A stretch of 64,000 nucleotides of DNA from Omphiscola glabra. Its lineage: Eukaryota; Mollusca; Gastropoda; Lymnaeidae. Of the stretch, positions 46,311 through 58,366 are shown piece by piece. Under the pieces are notes generated by a model. That model was not told where the DNA came from. It worked only from the letters and a program-made list of their open reading frames with translations, and searched no databases. The first letter of the stretch is position 1; every line of letters starts with the position of its first letter. A program made the position numbers and the translations under genes. The stretch is taken from contig OZ024794.1 of NCBI GenBank assembly GCA_964017045.1, positions 55,886,108-55,950,107 of the forward strand, written 5' to 3'.

Positions 46311-46506
46311 GCGTCGGTTCACGCGATCAAATTTTCGATCATGCATTTGATGCAATTATTGTATGAAGCCTTGTCACAACTTGCAAATTACTATTTAATC
46401 GAATTCCCTTTTTTTTGGTCCAAAAAAGAAACCACGAACAAAATAATGCGTTCATCCACAAATTTGACGCCGAATTTGAAAGTAATTTGATCGTGTGAAC
46501 TGTCGC
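46311..46506. mobile_element. Harbinger-like MITE, copy 3
   Basis: Starts GCGTCGGTTCACGCGATC and ends GATCGTGTGAACTGTCGC, with TTA at 46308-46310 and 46507-46509, a matching 3-bp target duplication. Abuts copy 2 through the shared TTA. Confidence 0.82.
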
Positions 46507-46765
46507 TTATCGTTATTGCTCGACTTCTCTTGGATCAAAAAGCCAATTTTATGTTACACACTTAGCGTGCAACGATAGTGGAAAGGAAATTCCCGACAAC
46601 TGAATATGAATTTCTTATCATTTTCCGTCCCAAAAATACAAAAATTTGCATTATGAATTTTGTATTTATTGAAATTATTTTATCAAGACGTTCTCCACGG
46701 TTCTTGTGTAGCCTTAATGATATTGAATATTGTCAACGTTATACAAAGTTCAGTCATAGATCTGC
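46507..46765. other. Short intergenic stretch, nothing recognised
   Basis: Ordinary AT-rich DNA. Confidence 0.4.
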
Positions 46766-47268
46766 AATGGGCTACGCTGAGTTGATTGTTTTGTCACGTG
46801 ATAAGCGTAAGAACGAGTAAGACTTCCGGTAGGCTGTCTGCAACACACTATTATTATTATTATTATGGGTAGTTTTCTATAGCGTGGTACCCCAGCCTAG
46901 GGCTGGGCTCACCACGCTGTACATGCAAATTAAAGTGAACTTAAAAAATATAAATTAAAAACCCGCTCACAAATTTTTCTTCAAACAACTTTCTTCCTTT
47001 AATCATCACTGAATTATAATTATTGTCACATTTATGAATGTCATTTAAAGAAACACGTGTATTCAAGAATATTTTGAAAAGTAAAATTTTTAATTAACAC
47101 TGGGGGGAGCGCTGATGGAGACAAGCATTGTGCTTTAAAATTAATGATAGTGGCAATGGCTGATCAGCTGTTATCTGTTGTTATGTGTTGTTATGTGTAG
47201 CAGAAAGCCTAACAATGGCTGGTACGTATCACGTGACAAAACAAGGAAGTGACTCATCGTAGTCCATT
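46766..47268. mobile_element. Long-TIR MITE, family F, copy 2, with a nested insertion
   Basis: Matches 29209-29592 throughout except for a ~113-bp insertion at 46851-46963. The right end is intact (GACTCATCGTAGTCCATT), while the left end has substitutions (AATGGGCTACGCTGAGTT). Confidence 0.88.
46851..46963 (-). mobile_element. SINE/LINE 3' end, copy 2, nested in the long-TIR MITE
   Basis: Begins with a TTA repeat then GGGTAGTTTTCTATAGCGTG. Shares the AGCGTGGT...ACCACGCT hairpin (46880-46918) with 31290-31430. Absent from the other MITE copy, so its edges are defined by the empty site. Confidence 0.8.
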
Positions 47269-47394
47269 GAAGTTGCAGTGGTTTTTAAAAAAAGATACAT
47301 TTTTCATTGAGACACAGTATCAGACAAAAAGATCATGAGGACTTATTATTTCGTGACCAGTTGTTAGTGGCCACATTTTTAAGAAGACACCAGC

Positions 47395-47535
47395 CATCGG
47401 CCAGCTCCAATACAGCAGCTCTTAAACTCCAGCACAGCAGCTCTTATACTCCAGGACAGCAGCTCTTAAACTCCAAAACAGAAGCTCTTAAACTCCAGCA
47501 CAGCAGCTCTTATACTCCAGCACAGCAGCTCTTAA
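47395..47535. repeat. ~21-bp tandem repeat, about 6 copies
   Basis: CAGCTCTTAAACTCCAGCACAG-type units with TATACTCC and AAAACAGAAG variants. Shown here as core CAGCTCTTA recurring about every 21-22 bp. Confidence 0.85.
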
Positions 47536-48112
47536 TCATAGATCAAACAACCTTGCCATTGATCTACTCCCAATGGTCTTTCACTTGACTGTAAATAATA
47601 GCCCCTACTGAAAAGCTTGTAGAGACAAAGAGTGAAGCTTTGGATATAAACTATCACAGACGCAATGAGGAAGCTGTTATCCGTTGTCTGGGGGGGGGGG
47701 ACTTTGAATGGCGTCTTAGAATAAATTGTATTTACAATAACATTACGATAGAATTTACAGGAAGGAAACTTATCCGCTTCGCAGATCTTAATCGAAAAGC
47801 TGGTAATATGACACAATTTCTTGTTTACTATAAAACTGTGTAAAAACTTTAATTACTATCTTCAGTTTAGCGCTACTGAAGATATTGCTCCCGGGGGGGG
47901 GAGCGGGGGGGAGATGAGTCCACACCCACTTTATGTCCTGCCCATTCGACCTTTACACCCACACACCCCTCCATTGTGGCTGGGTTACAAGACACAACTA
48001 TCCCTATGAGATGATCGCATCTTTAGTTTTTTGTCTTCATCAAACGTATCATTTCCTTATAAAAAGACTATACATTTCCCGGATTTAAACAATTTTTTTA
48101 AAAGGTTCATAT
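47536..48112. other. Intergenic stretch with G-runs, nothing recognised
   Basis: G-runs at 47690-47700 and 47892-47912. No coding signature. Confidence 0.45.
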
Positions 48113-48113
48113 A

Positions 48114-48304
48114 CATTGGTTCTCAACCTCTGGGTTACGACCCCTTTTGGTGGGTCGAACGACCCTTACACAGGGTTCGTCTGCCATCGGAAAACATATT
48201 ATATTTATGAAGTAGCAACGAAAATAATTTTATGGTTGGGGGGTCACCACATCATGAGGAAATGTATTAAATGGTCGCGGCATTAGGAAGGTTGAGAACT
48301 ATTG
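48114..48304. mobile_element. hAT MITE, family H, copy 2
   Basis: Same interior as 38683-38883, ends CATTGGTTCTCAACCTCTGG and GGTTGAGAACTATTG (mutated CAGTGGTTCTCAACC type). Flanking 8-mers do not match, so it is older than copy 1. Confidence 0.8.
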
Positions 48305-48945
48305 GTTAAGGGAAAAAAAGAGAAATTCAATTGCGACATTCAATAAATAACTTTTATCTTGTTTGGTTGCCCTTTCGGACAGACATAAAAAATATTATAA
48401 TTATCTCTCGCCATTGATAGAAAGCTATTATTATTTCCATAAGAGCATTGTCGGACTCGAAGTAAATCTGGTTTATCTGGAAAGTGGTTAGATTGACAGA
48501 TGTTTAGACGTCCATTGCCGTTTTATGTGACGTGACAGCTTACCCGTCAGGCGTGGGAAGGTATCAATAGATACAGTTCTCCGACAGAAAGATGCTGGAC
48601 TTGGGTGCCATGTTACCAATAATCTTGTTGCTTGGTCAACAATTTAGCCGTTTAGCGAATTGTTTCTTCAAAATCGTGAAACAGCAGAGCTAACATCGTC
48701 CAAACTGTAAACAATTAGCCATACCGCATTGCGTAAAGAGACGCTTAATAAACTTAATTTACACATAATGAAGTCTTTAACAATAACATCAAAATAACAA
48801 TTGACAGGATTGGGTAAATGGAACATAAACGAATCCACAAGAGATGTTAATCTTACGAACCAGCGAGAACCCGGCACGCTTTGCAGTGCCACTAAAAGAA
48901 AATAAAAAGTACTTGTGTTTTGATTACGTTTTTGAAGTAATATTT
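48305..48945. other. Intergenic stretch, nothing recognised
   Basis: AT-rich, no repeats or domains seen. Confidence 0.45.
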
Positions 48946-48949
48946 AAGT

Positions 48950-49800
48950 AGAGCATCTATTTTTTTCTCCCGTCCGTGCTTACACAAATAAATTAGAAGG
49001 TTTTTCGCCGCGTGAGCAGGCAACATACAGCTGTCCACGTGAGAGGCATGGATTTTCAAAATTTAGTCCACAAACTTGTAGCGATTGATCCACCCATGCA
49101 GTAGCTCTGTTTAAAATTATACGCAAAATTGTAAAATGGTTTTACTAATTCAGAAACCTACTTATTATGTCACACACAAACTGAAATGTCGTTTGTATTT
49201 GATTCAATTCCATCCACCCATGCAATAGCTCTATTTGAAATTATACTTGTATAGCTCATATAAGAAAACAATAATTTAGGGCCCACCGCCCGTTAAAGGA
49301 ATGTTTCAAAATTGATAACTTATTTCCAGTGGCGTAGTGAGGGGGGAGGGCAAGAGGGGGCATCATGCCCCGGGCGCTACTCACAATGGGGCGCCAAATG
49401 GTATATTTTACTATAATATTGTATGGTTTTCGAATGGGGGGCGCTAAAAAGGTATTGGGGGCGCTAAAAAGGTATTGTGCCCCGGGCGCGAGTTAAGCTC
49501 GCTACGTCACTGCTTATTTCTGAGACCGTTGTGAACGTGCGCACAACAACTTACCAAAGTTATATCGCAATCGGATGAATGGTGTAGGAAATCATTCTTG
49601 CGGAAATAATATTTAGCTCATAAAATAAAATAAAAAAGAATTTAGGGACCCGGGCCCAAAACGGAATATTGTAAAATGTGCGTAATAATTCAGAAACATT
49701 TGCGGGCGTGTGTACAACAACTCACAAAATGTTTTAACGCAATCGGATGAATACCATGAATAGGAGCGCATATGGGACATGCATACATACAAAATTCATA
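48950..49800 (-). pseudogene. Helitron helicase C-terminus with upstream repeated module
   Basis: Minus-strand reading of about 49100-48970 gives QSLQVCGLNFENPC, then SRGQLYVACSRGEKPSNLFV, the conserved end of the Helitron PIF1-type helicase. Upstream on that strand lie repeated ATGAGCTATA...AGAGCTATTGCATGGGTGGA modules (also at 17065-17420), which interrupt where the GQTF-type coding block should precede. A family A hAT MITE is nested at 49327-49512. Confidence 0.75.
49327..49512. mobile_element. hAT MITE, family A, copy 3
   Basis: Begins CAGTGGCGTAGTGAG and ends CTCGCTACGTCACTG. A perfect 8-bp duplication CTTATTTC lies at 49319-49326 and 49513-49520. Opposite orientation to the copies at 10595 and 14031. 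GGGGGCGCTAAAAAGGTATT occurs twice internally. Confidence 0.95.
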
Positions 49801-49819
49801 CATTAATTGTTCTATATAT

Positions 49820-49995
49820 ACAGATAGGCCAGAATTAACCAGGAATCGTCATTCTTCTGCGCGAAATGCAGTCGAGATTGTCATTCCAGGATTGGCCTAG
49901 TGAGCCACTCGTCGAAGTGTAGGACTACAATATAGCTACTCCATCGTCTCGCGAAGACGGAAGGAGGCCATACATACAAACATACATATACAGAT
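49820..49995 (+). repeat. Retroposon-like fragment with ATAC tail, candidate
   Basis: A GC-richer block (AACCAGGAATCGTCATTCTT ... CATCGTCTCGCGAAGACGG) ends in CATACATACAAACATACATA. The GTCTCGCGAAGAC part forms a small hairpin before the tail, a layout common at LINE/SINE 3' ends. Only one copy is in this window. Confidence 0.4.
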
Positions 49996-50126
49996 ATAGT
50001 TTACCGAATAAAAGATACATTTAGCGCAATTATTCAAGGAAGCGTTTTGTCTTTCTGACTTTCTGTCTTTCTATCTCTATCCCCTTCTCTCTGTCTGTCT
50101 ATCTGAGTCTGTCATCTATCTATCTA

Positions 50127-50365
50127 AGAAAATCTTAACCCATCCATATTTTAAAAATTAAATTTTCACTTGTGTAAAGCTATTGGGTTTTGATATTCAT
50201 GGCTATAAATATGTAAATGTACTTTGGTTTTGTTAACGGCATTGATTTTCTTTAAAGGTAAATATATGTTCATTTGTAAAATGAGAATATAGCACCTATT
50301 TTTCACAACGTAAATATAATTGGATTTAAAGATATTGTCATACACGTAAAAATGTACAGACCCCA
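50127..50365 (+). repeat. Dispersed repeat family G, copy 2, abutting a TATC tract
   Basis: Starts TAAGAAAATC directly after CTATCTATC. Runs collinear with copy 3 and with the reverse of copy 1, stopping after the GTAAAAATGTAC block. Confidence 0.75.
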
Positions 50366-50730
50366 AAAATTGTGAAAACATAATCATAAATTTACAACAA
50401 AAACTCTGTATAAGATAAAAAAATAGTGTAAAGAAATTTTATATATTGATATCTTCATCACAAATGTAAAAACCTTTTGCCTTGTTTTTTTAATTATGCA
50501 ATCTCAGAAAATCTCAAAACAAAAAATTCTTTTATCTAAAGAAAAGACTCGCAATCGTTTTTCACGTCTATAACAGACTTGAGAGTCTATAACAGAAATA
50601 AGTGTCTATAACAGACTTGAGTGTCCATAACAGACCTGGGTGTCTTTTTTGTTGTTGAAATTGTTAATCTCATAAAAATACACACCCACTTTACTTTTCG
50701 AAAAGTAAAAACAAAAATTTTTTTTTTTTA
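50366..50730. other. AT-rich stretch with a short tandem repeat
   Basis: Five imperfect copies of GTCTATAACAGACTTGA at about 50568-50645, and otherwise AT-rich. Confidence 0.55.
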
Positions 50731-51645
50731 AAGAAAATATTAACCCATCTCCATTTTTCAAAATTAAATTTTCAAGTGTGTAAAATGATTGGGGTTTAAT
50801 ATTGATGGGTATTCGTATATAAATGTACCCACGTTTTGTTAACGCCATTGATTTTCTTAATTGTCTAACATATGTTTATTTATAAAAAGAGAATGTAATA
50901 TCTGGTACCTGCCGAAATGAAACAGTTCCTACAGGAATGCCAGCTGTGATGTTTTCACAGTTGGAGGTAAAGACAGAGACAGGTTAGTGATCATGATTAC
51001 AAGTTGCCGTTAAAGGATATGAGGCGAGAGGCTGTGTTGGAAGTCTCTGGTCAGTGATTCTAGATATGCAGACCTGAGAAAGCTGCTCCTAGGCAACCGT
51101 TTCGTCCCAGCTACTTCGCAAACTAGTTGCGAGGTGGAAACCCACTGTAGAGCCCCTCTTAGAGGGCGTCCGACGCTTTCCCGGGATGAGAATGAGAGGG
51201 GAAAATATTAGGACGTAAATTTACCATCCCAACTCCTAGGAAAGTTGATCGTGTGCACTGTGTGTATGTACAGTGTCGGACCGACCGAGTGTCCTTGGGT
51301 TGGGGCGGCCTCCAGCAAAAACCCCGATCGAGGGGACGCGGGTGGGGGCCGTCCTGGCACAGGGACATCTCCAACGTGCCACTTCGCGGCCTTTTATTCG
51401 GGCTTAGGGGGTGCTTTGGGCGGGCATAAGAGCATTAAGCTCGACGCCCCGCTGATGCCATTTCCTAATGTGGCATCTCTTTTTTCATAGATGTAATACC
51501 AAAGAATTTAAATATATAGTCATCCACGTAAAAATGTACCCAACCCATTTCCTACCTCCGATATTTATGCACCCAAGAAGGTTAATTATTTATCAAATTC
51601 ATTCCTTTATTTTGAGACGTATCTTGTGCTGCCTGGGGCAAAATG
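50731..51645 (+). repeat. Dispersed repeat family G, copy 3, split by an insertion
   Basis: Left part 50731-50900 and right part 51491-51645 together are collinear with copy 1 at 15790-16095 across its whole length. The 590-bp segment between is an insertion flanked by ATGTAATA on both sides. Confidence 0.8.
50901..51490. mobile_element. 590-bp GC-rich insertion of unknown class with 8-bp target duplication
   Basis: Flanked by ATGTAATA at 50893-50900 and 51491-51498, and absent from other family G copies. Much richer in GC than its surroundings. Starts TCTGGTACCTGCC and ends CTCTTTTTTCATAG. No TIR, LTR-type TG..CA ends or recognised protein (the 71-codon minus frame 51159-51374 has no known domain). 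Contains a palindromic ATGCCATTTCCTAATGTGGC near the right end. Confidence 0.7.
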
Positions 51646-51649
51646 GCCA

Positions 51650-52560
51650 GCCCCCCCCCCCCCCCAAGATTTAAATAAAATTAATAAAATCTTTCAAAGG
51701 ATTGTAGTCCCTTCCATACCCCAACTTGCATATTTTGCACTTCATATGGTTCGTTCTTCTTTGGAGGAGTTATAATTGGATTAGTGAATGCTATTTGGTT
51801 ATGGAGTTTCACTGCAATGATTGACTTAAACGGCATTTTCTTATTAGAAGTATATTTAAATGTTTAAGTTTTTATTACGTTATAAATTTTTAAAAAGTAT
51901 ATCTTTTGAATTAAATTAATTTAAAAACTTATTAAATGTTAAAAATACAAAGCTAAATTGTTTGTGTTTTTTATTAACAATTTAAAAAGCAATCAATTAT
52001 ATTTTTAAATTTTACTTTTAAGAAGGTTCAAATATATTATCAGTTGTGTAACGCGCGGTTATTAAATCAAAGAAACATAAGAGTTTTGGATAAAATATGC
52101 GATTCGCGCTAAGACGTCCTTTGATTGTTTATTTCGAGCAAATTATTTTTAATTTTATTTTGCAATATTAACAACGCACTAAAAAACGCAATAAAACAAA
52201 TGATGTTTGGGTTTTCCGATAAATGCGACTATGGTGTAATTCTTTGGTCGTAATTTTTTTTTCATAACTTTCAAACACGTATAAAATGCTTAAGATGGTT
52301 ACTTAGTTGTTACTTAAAATGTATTTGTAATTTATAATAATAATACTTAAACGTTTGCTAAAATAAAAGCAAATATAAAATATTTTTTGCACATTTGAAT
52401 TTATTCGATTTCCATAAAAGAATAGAAAAATACTATGATCGTTTTTAAATATCCGAAGTATTTAAAACTTTTCGGTTCATTGGAGTTACGGTCAGCATAG
52501 CTCATTCTTATTTTATATATATATATGCTTCAACTAAATCTAAGGTTTAATGTAGTCTAC
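51650..52560. other. AT-rich stretch, nothing recognised
   Basis: A C-run at 51651-51665, then very AT-rich DNA without coding or terminal-repeat signatures. Confidence 0.5.
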
Positions 52561-52563
52561 AAC

Positions 52564-52875
52564 AGAAATTAGTCTGTATCTGGTGCAATCCTGTCTGTAT
52601 CTTGTGTAATGCAGTCTGTATCTTGTTATATCTAGTCTGTTTCTGGTGTAATTGTTTTTTTTTTTATGTGAAGCATATTCTGTGACTTTTTCTGTGACTT
52701 TTTTCCGCTCACCTGTATCTGTTGCAATCTAGTGTGTATCTTGTGTAATGCAGTCTGCATGTGGTTTAATCTAGTGCTCAGTATGTCTGGTGTAATCCAG
52801 TATGTATCTTAATCTGGTTTGATCTAGAATGAATCTGGTTTGATCTAGTCTAAATATGGTGTAATTCATGTGCAA
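52564..52875. repeat. Degenerate ~24-bp tandem repeat
   Basis: Recurrent AGTCTGTATCT.GTGTAAT words with many substitutions and gaps; an old array. Confidence 0.7.
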
Positions 52876-52911
52876 CTCGTGTAAACTGTGATTTCGTAGG
52901 TGGCCTGCTAG

Positions 52912-53256
52912 TCCGATCCGTGCTCGGAATAGTCTCTGGCACCGCGGTCAGGGGATACTTGCTGTAGTTGGTGATCTAATGCCGATCCGTGCTCGGAATA
53001 GTCTCTGGCACCGCGGTCAGGGGATACTTGCTGTAGTTGGTGATCTAATGCCGATCCGTGCTCGGAATAGTCTCTGGCACCGCGGTCAGGGGATACTTGC
53101 TGTAGTTGGTGATCTAATGCCGATCCGTGCTCGGAATAGTCTCTGGCACCGCGGTCAGGGGATACTTGCTGTAGTTGGTGATCTAATGCCGATCCGTGCT
53201 CGGAATAGTCTCTGGCACCGCGGTCAGGGGATACTTGCTGTAGTTGGTGATCTAAT
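52912..53256. repeat. 69-bp minisatellite, 5 near-identical copies, derived from a LINE C-terminus
   Basis: GATCCGTGCTCGGAATAGTC recurs at 69-bp steps from 52915. Copies are practically identical, hence young. On the minus strand each unit reads CQRLFRARIGIRSP, resembling the C-terminal zinc-finger block CGRDCRSRIGLYSH of RTE-like LINEs. The LINE body remnant lies directly upstream on that strand (53257-53450). Confidence 0.85.
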
Positions 53257-53450
53257 GTTGCTTTTACTGGCTAGCCTGCGTGTCTCAGCTGTGACTCTCC
53301 TACTGGCTTCATGAGATTGAGCCCACTTCTTGACAGCTGATCTCTACCTGGCTATGTCCTGGACTGTCCGCACCCATTCAATGGGGTTGATGCTGAAGGC
53401 CTTTGGTGCCGCTTTCAGTGTGTCCGTGTAACGCTTTCTTTGACAGAAGT
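53257..53450 (-). pseudogene. RTE-like LINE C-terminal remnant
   Basis: Minus-strand reading gives KRYTDTLKAAPKAFSINPIE, W, then AVKKWAQSHEASRR and TAETRR. This matches the post-polymerase region (KDTLKASLK...I.P..WE..A.DR..WR) of LINE endonuclease-reverse transcriptases common in molluscs. One stop and substitutions are present. It leads into the 69-bp array. Confidence 0.75.
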
Positions 53451-53582
53451 CATCTAATTGACTTCACGGAAGTAATCTAATTGAATCCATAGAAGTCATC
53501 TAATTGACTCCACAGAAGTCATCTAATTGACTCCACAGAAGTCATCTAATTGACTCCACAGAAGTCATCTAATTGACTCAAC
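53444..53582. repeat. 23-bp tandem repeat, about 6 copies
   Basis: AGAAGTCATCTAATTGACTC + CAC, with variant left copies (GGAAGTAATC). Starts at the edge of the LINE remnant. Confidence 0.93.
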
Positions 53583-54370
53583 CTTGACAGTCTTAGTGAA
53601 AATACATCCCGCAGGTTCATATATGAGTGAAGATGAAAAAGAGCTTATCTTATAATACTAACATGGCTCGCGTAATGGAAAAAATGATAAAATAGTGTGT
53701 GGTTTTTTTCTTAATCAACAAATTTTTCATAATTGGGCAGGTGGGTTTATATTTGAATTTCCTAATTTTGTATTATTAACTTTGGTTGAAAGAGAAAACT
53801 CAATTTTTAAACAACCCCCCCCCCCACACAAAAAAAAAAACCTTAGTGCCGTCAGTGCCTATCCTCAAAACGTCAAGCTGCACAGGTTTTCAATAGTGAT
53901 CACGAAAAAGGGGGGAGGGGGGGCGCAATCAAGAAGTTTCTGACTTATGCAAACAACCTTTGACCTTTGCGAACAAGGTTTTCTAACTCTCTGCACATAT
54001 TAACAAAGCAAAGAAATCAATTATTTAACCCCAAAGACTGTAGCAACATCATCTCTGGTTTAAAAAGAACGCACATTTTGATGTCGTCATTTCAAAAGGA
54101 TACATGATTCGTACAGACAAAAAAGTTAACTTTTTTTTTTTTGTTTAATAGAAATGCCAATGTTCCACAATGCGGGTTTTATTCATGTATTTCATTGAAT
54201 TTATTGTCTAGCCTGCTTCTTATATTATAATAAATAAATCAAAAAATAAGTTTGAATATAAATAGTCGAGGATTATCTCCCTTTCGCATCGGAGGTAACG
54301 TCGACCTAAACAAATATCTTTTGGGGTAATGCCTTAAACAGTTCGCCGACCCCCCCTCCCCTGATCTAAT
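53583..54370. other. Intergenic stretch, nothing recognised
   Basis: C-runs near 53815 and G-runs near 53910. No domains. Confidence 0.45.
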
Positions 54371-54379
54371 ACCCGGGTG

Positions 54380-54531
54380 TAGAAGCGTAACTGGGTTTTT
54401 GACGCCCTTGGCTAATTTATTTTTTAAATAATAAAAATTTAAAACTTAGAGATTTAGCGGCGCCCTTTTGAACTGGCGCAGGCCGGCGCCCTTGGCAACT
54501 GTCCCAATGCCAAGCCGTTGCTACGCCACTG
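54380..54531. mobile_element. hAT-like MITE, family A2
   Basis: The right end GTTGCTACGCCACTG is the inverse of the CAGTGGCGTAGC type, while the left end TAGAAGCGTAAC is mutated. Flanks CCCGGGTG (54372-54379) and GCCGGGTG (54532-54539) match at 7 of 8. Contains GGCGCCC blocks and an AT-rich centre. Confidence 0.75.
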
Positions 54532-54887
54532 GCCGGGTGATCCGGTTAAATCCTTCAATTCATCCGAGAAGTTTTTTGATCCGGTAAAGGCGATGCACTT
54601 TTACGGAGGCAGCGGAAAAGTCCATCTCAGTACGTCCCAACCGGCTTAGATGAGCGTGCCCAGTTGAGGAATAAAAAAATTAAAAACTAAAGGAAGTCTT
54701 AACGTTGAGTTATCTCTTCACCTCTATCAATTCGACTAATTTGTTTGAAACTCGTGTGCATTGATGTTTTTTTTCCAAGGATCTTCTTTTTTTACTGAAG
54801 ATTATTAACACATTATTTTCACTGTATGTTTTATTATTTCAAGTTCGAAAATGATAAATAGTGCATACAATAGTTACAAAAAACATG
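54532..54887. other. Intergenic stretch, nothing recognised
   Basis: Lies between two hAT-like MITEs; no coding signature. Confidence 0.4.
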
Positions 54888-55023
54888 CAGTAGCGTTATT
54901 AGTTAACAATTTTGCCCCCCACCCGAAAATAGATAGCCGAAAATGCCGCCCCACAATATAAGTAAAAAAGTTCCGCCTTATGCAAACCACCCCCCGACAC
55001 ACACACCCTTTCCTACGCCACTG
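54888..55023. mobile_element. hAT-like MITE, family A3
   Basis: Left CAGTAGCGTTATTAG and right (inverted) CAGTGGCGTAGGAAAG. Flanks AAAACATG and AAAACACT agree at 6 of 8. C-rich interior, 136 bp. Confidence 0.55.
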
Positions 55024-55284
55024 AAAACACTGGCAAACATTTGATCCATAAAACAAAAGAAAAATAAATCTCTTTTAAATTTCGGATTGACTTGGTTTTA
55101 AAACCTCAACACATATTTTTTTTAAAGACTGTATAACTTCATATTGAGTTCGTGTACACCAGTTGAACTCCACATTTTGCACTCGGCGCCTCCTCATCTC
55201 TGGTCGAGACAGACGGGGAGAATTACGTGGATCACAACAAGCTGCAGAGACAATGGCCCAATTGTAATGCTGGGTTCTCTATGG

Positions 55285-56828
<1,544 letters not shown>

Positions 56829-57045
56829 CTCTATGGTACTTGTCGGTTGTGATTCTATTTTTTAAAAAAAAATAATAATTTACGGGAAATTCCTCCAACA
56901 TAAATTTCGGATTTGATACGTCAGTGCTGCTTTAACTCTTCACCACACTATCGAATTTAATAAATGGATGTCTTCTAGCGTATATAAATTTTTAAATATT
57001 GCGGTTCCGAAAAAAAGCCACCGATAACCAAAAGGTTTTGAGTCG

Positions 57046-57755
57046 CGCCACCATCCATGTGGTCCAGATGATGACACCATCCATGTGGTCCAGATGATGA
57101 CACCATCCATGTGGTCCAGATGATGACACCATCCATGTGGTCCAGATGATGACACAATCCATGTGGTCCAGATGATGACACAATCCATGTGGTCCAGATG
57201 ATGACACCATCCATGTGGTCCAGATGATGACACCATCCATGTGGTCCAGATGATGACACCATCCATGTGGTCCAGATGATGACACCATCCATGTGGTCCA
57301 GATGATGACACCATCCATGTGGTCCAGATGATGACACAATCCATGTGGTCCAGATGATGACACCATCCATGTGGTCCAGATGATGACACCATCCATGTGG
57401 TCCAGATGATGACACAATCCATGTGGTCCAGATGATGACACCATCCATGTGGTCCAGATGATGACACCATCCATGTGGTCCAGATGATGACACCATCCAT
57501 GTGGTCCAGATGATGACACAATCCATGTGGTCCAGATGATGACACCATCCATGTGGTCCAGATGATGACACCATCCATGTGGTCCAGATGATGACATCAT
57601 CCATGTGGTCCAGATGATGACACCATCCATGTGGTCCAGATGATGACACCATCCATGTGGTCCAGATGATGACACCATCCATGTGGTCCAGATGATGACA
57701 CCGTCCATGTGGTCCAGATGATGACACCGACCATGTGGTCCAGATGATGACACCA
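57046..57755. repeat. 26-bp minisatellite, about 27 copies
   Basis: CATGTGGTCCAGATGATGAC + ACCATC with an ACAATC variant at intervals. Three minus frames are open because 3 x 26 bp repeats a 26-residue pattern; no gene is implied. Confidence 0.97.
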
Positions 57756-57759
57756 ATCA

Positions 57760-58270
57760 CGACAGTCCACTAGGTATTCCGGCTATGACTCCTGAGTCAT
57801 GAAGACAAGTGCCCGTGTGAATGAATGACAGCCCGCTAGCTAACGTCTTAAGAAATATAATTTCTCTTCAAGCCCTGCACACATACACACACAGACACAT
57901 ACACTAATAGAGAAATAGAGAAACAGAGAGATAGAGGGGAGAGGCATAAATAGAGAGTGTGAAGACAGAGAGAGATAGAGAGAGAGAGGGAGGGGAGGGA
58001 GAGGGGGGAAAAGACAAAAACCAACCATGGCCAGACAATGGACCACGTGTCACGCTGTCATGAGAGAAACATTACAAGAGTTGTTCTCTTATAGCTAGTT
58101 GAACAAGTGAAATGTTAAACGACGCCATATCTTTACGCACGTCCGGTTCCAACTTTATTCCAAGTAAACATGATTGAAGTAAATTTGTAAAAGACTCAAT
58201 AATTTTTTTAAAGATAGATTTGTGACAACAATGTCAAAACATGACAGCGTTTACCTGCCTCTTGTAAAAC
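57760..58270. other. Intergenic stretch with CA and GA tracts
   Basis: CA-rich near 57880 and GA/GAGAGGG-rich at 57905-58010; otherwise nothing. Confidence 0.5.
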
Positions 58271-58282
58271 CACTCAAACTTA

Positions 58283-58366
58283 GAAGGGAGAGAGCCATTT
58301 AATATCCAGGGTAGAGATTAACGGGAGAGAACCATTTGATATCCAGGGTAGCGATTAACTAGCTTT
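58283..58366. repeat. 42-bp direct repeat, 2 copies
   Basis: GGGAGAGA.CCATTT.ATATCC + AGGGTAG.GATTAAC in tandem. Confidence 0.8.

Noticed and set aside
56940..57760. Three overlapping minus frames of 212-261 codons
   Set aside because: All three frames carry the same 26-residue pattern from the 26-bp unit.
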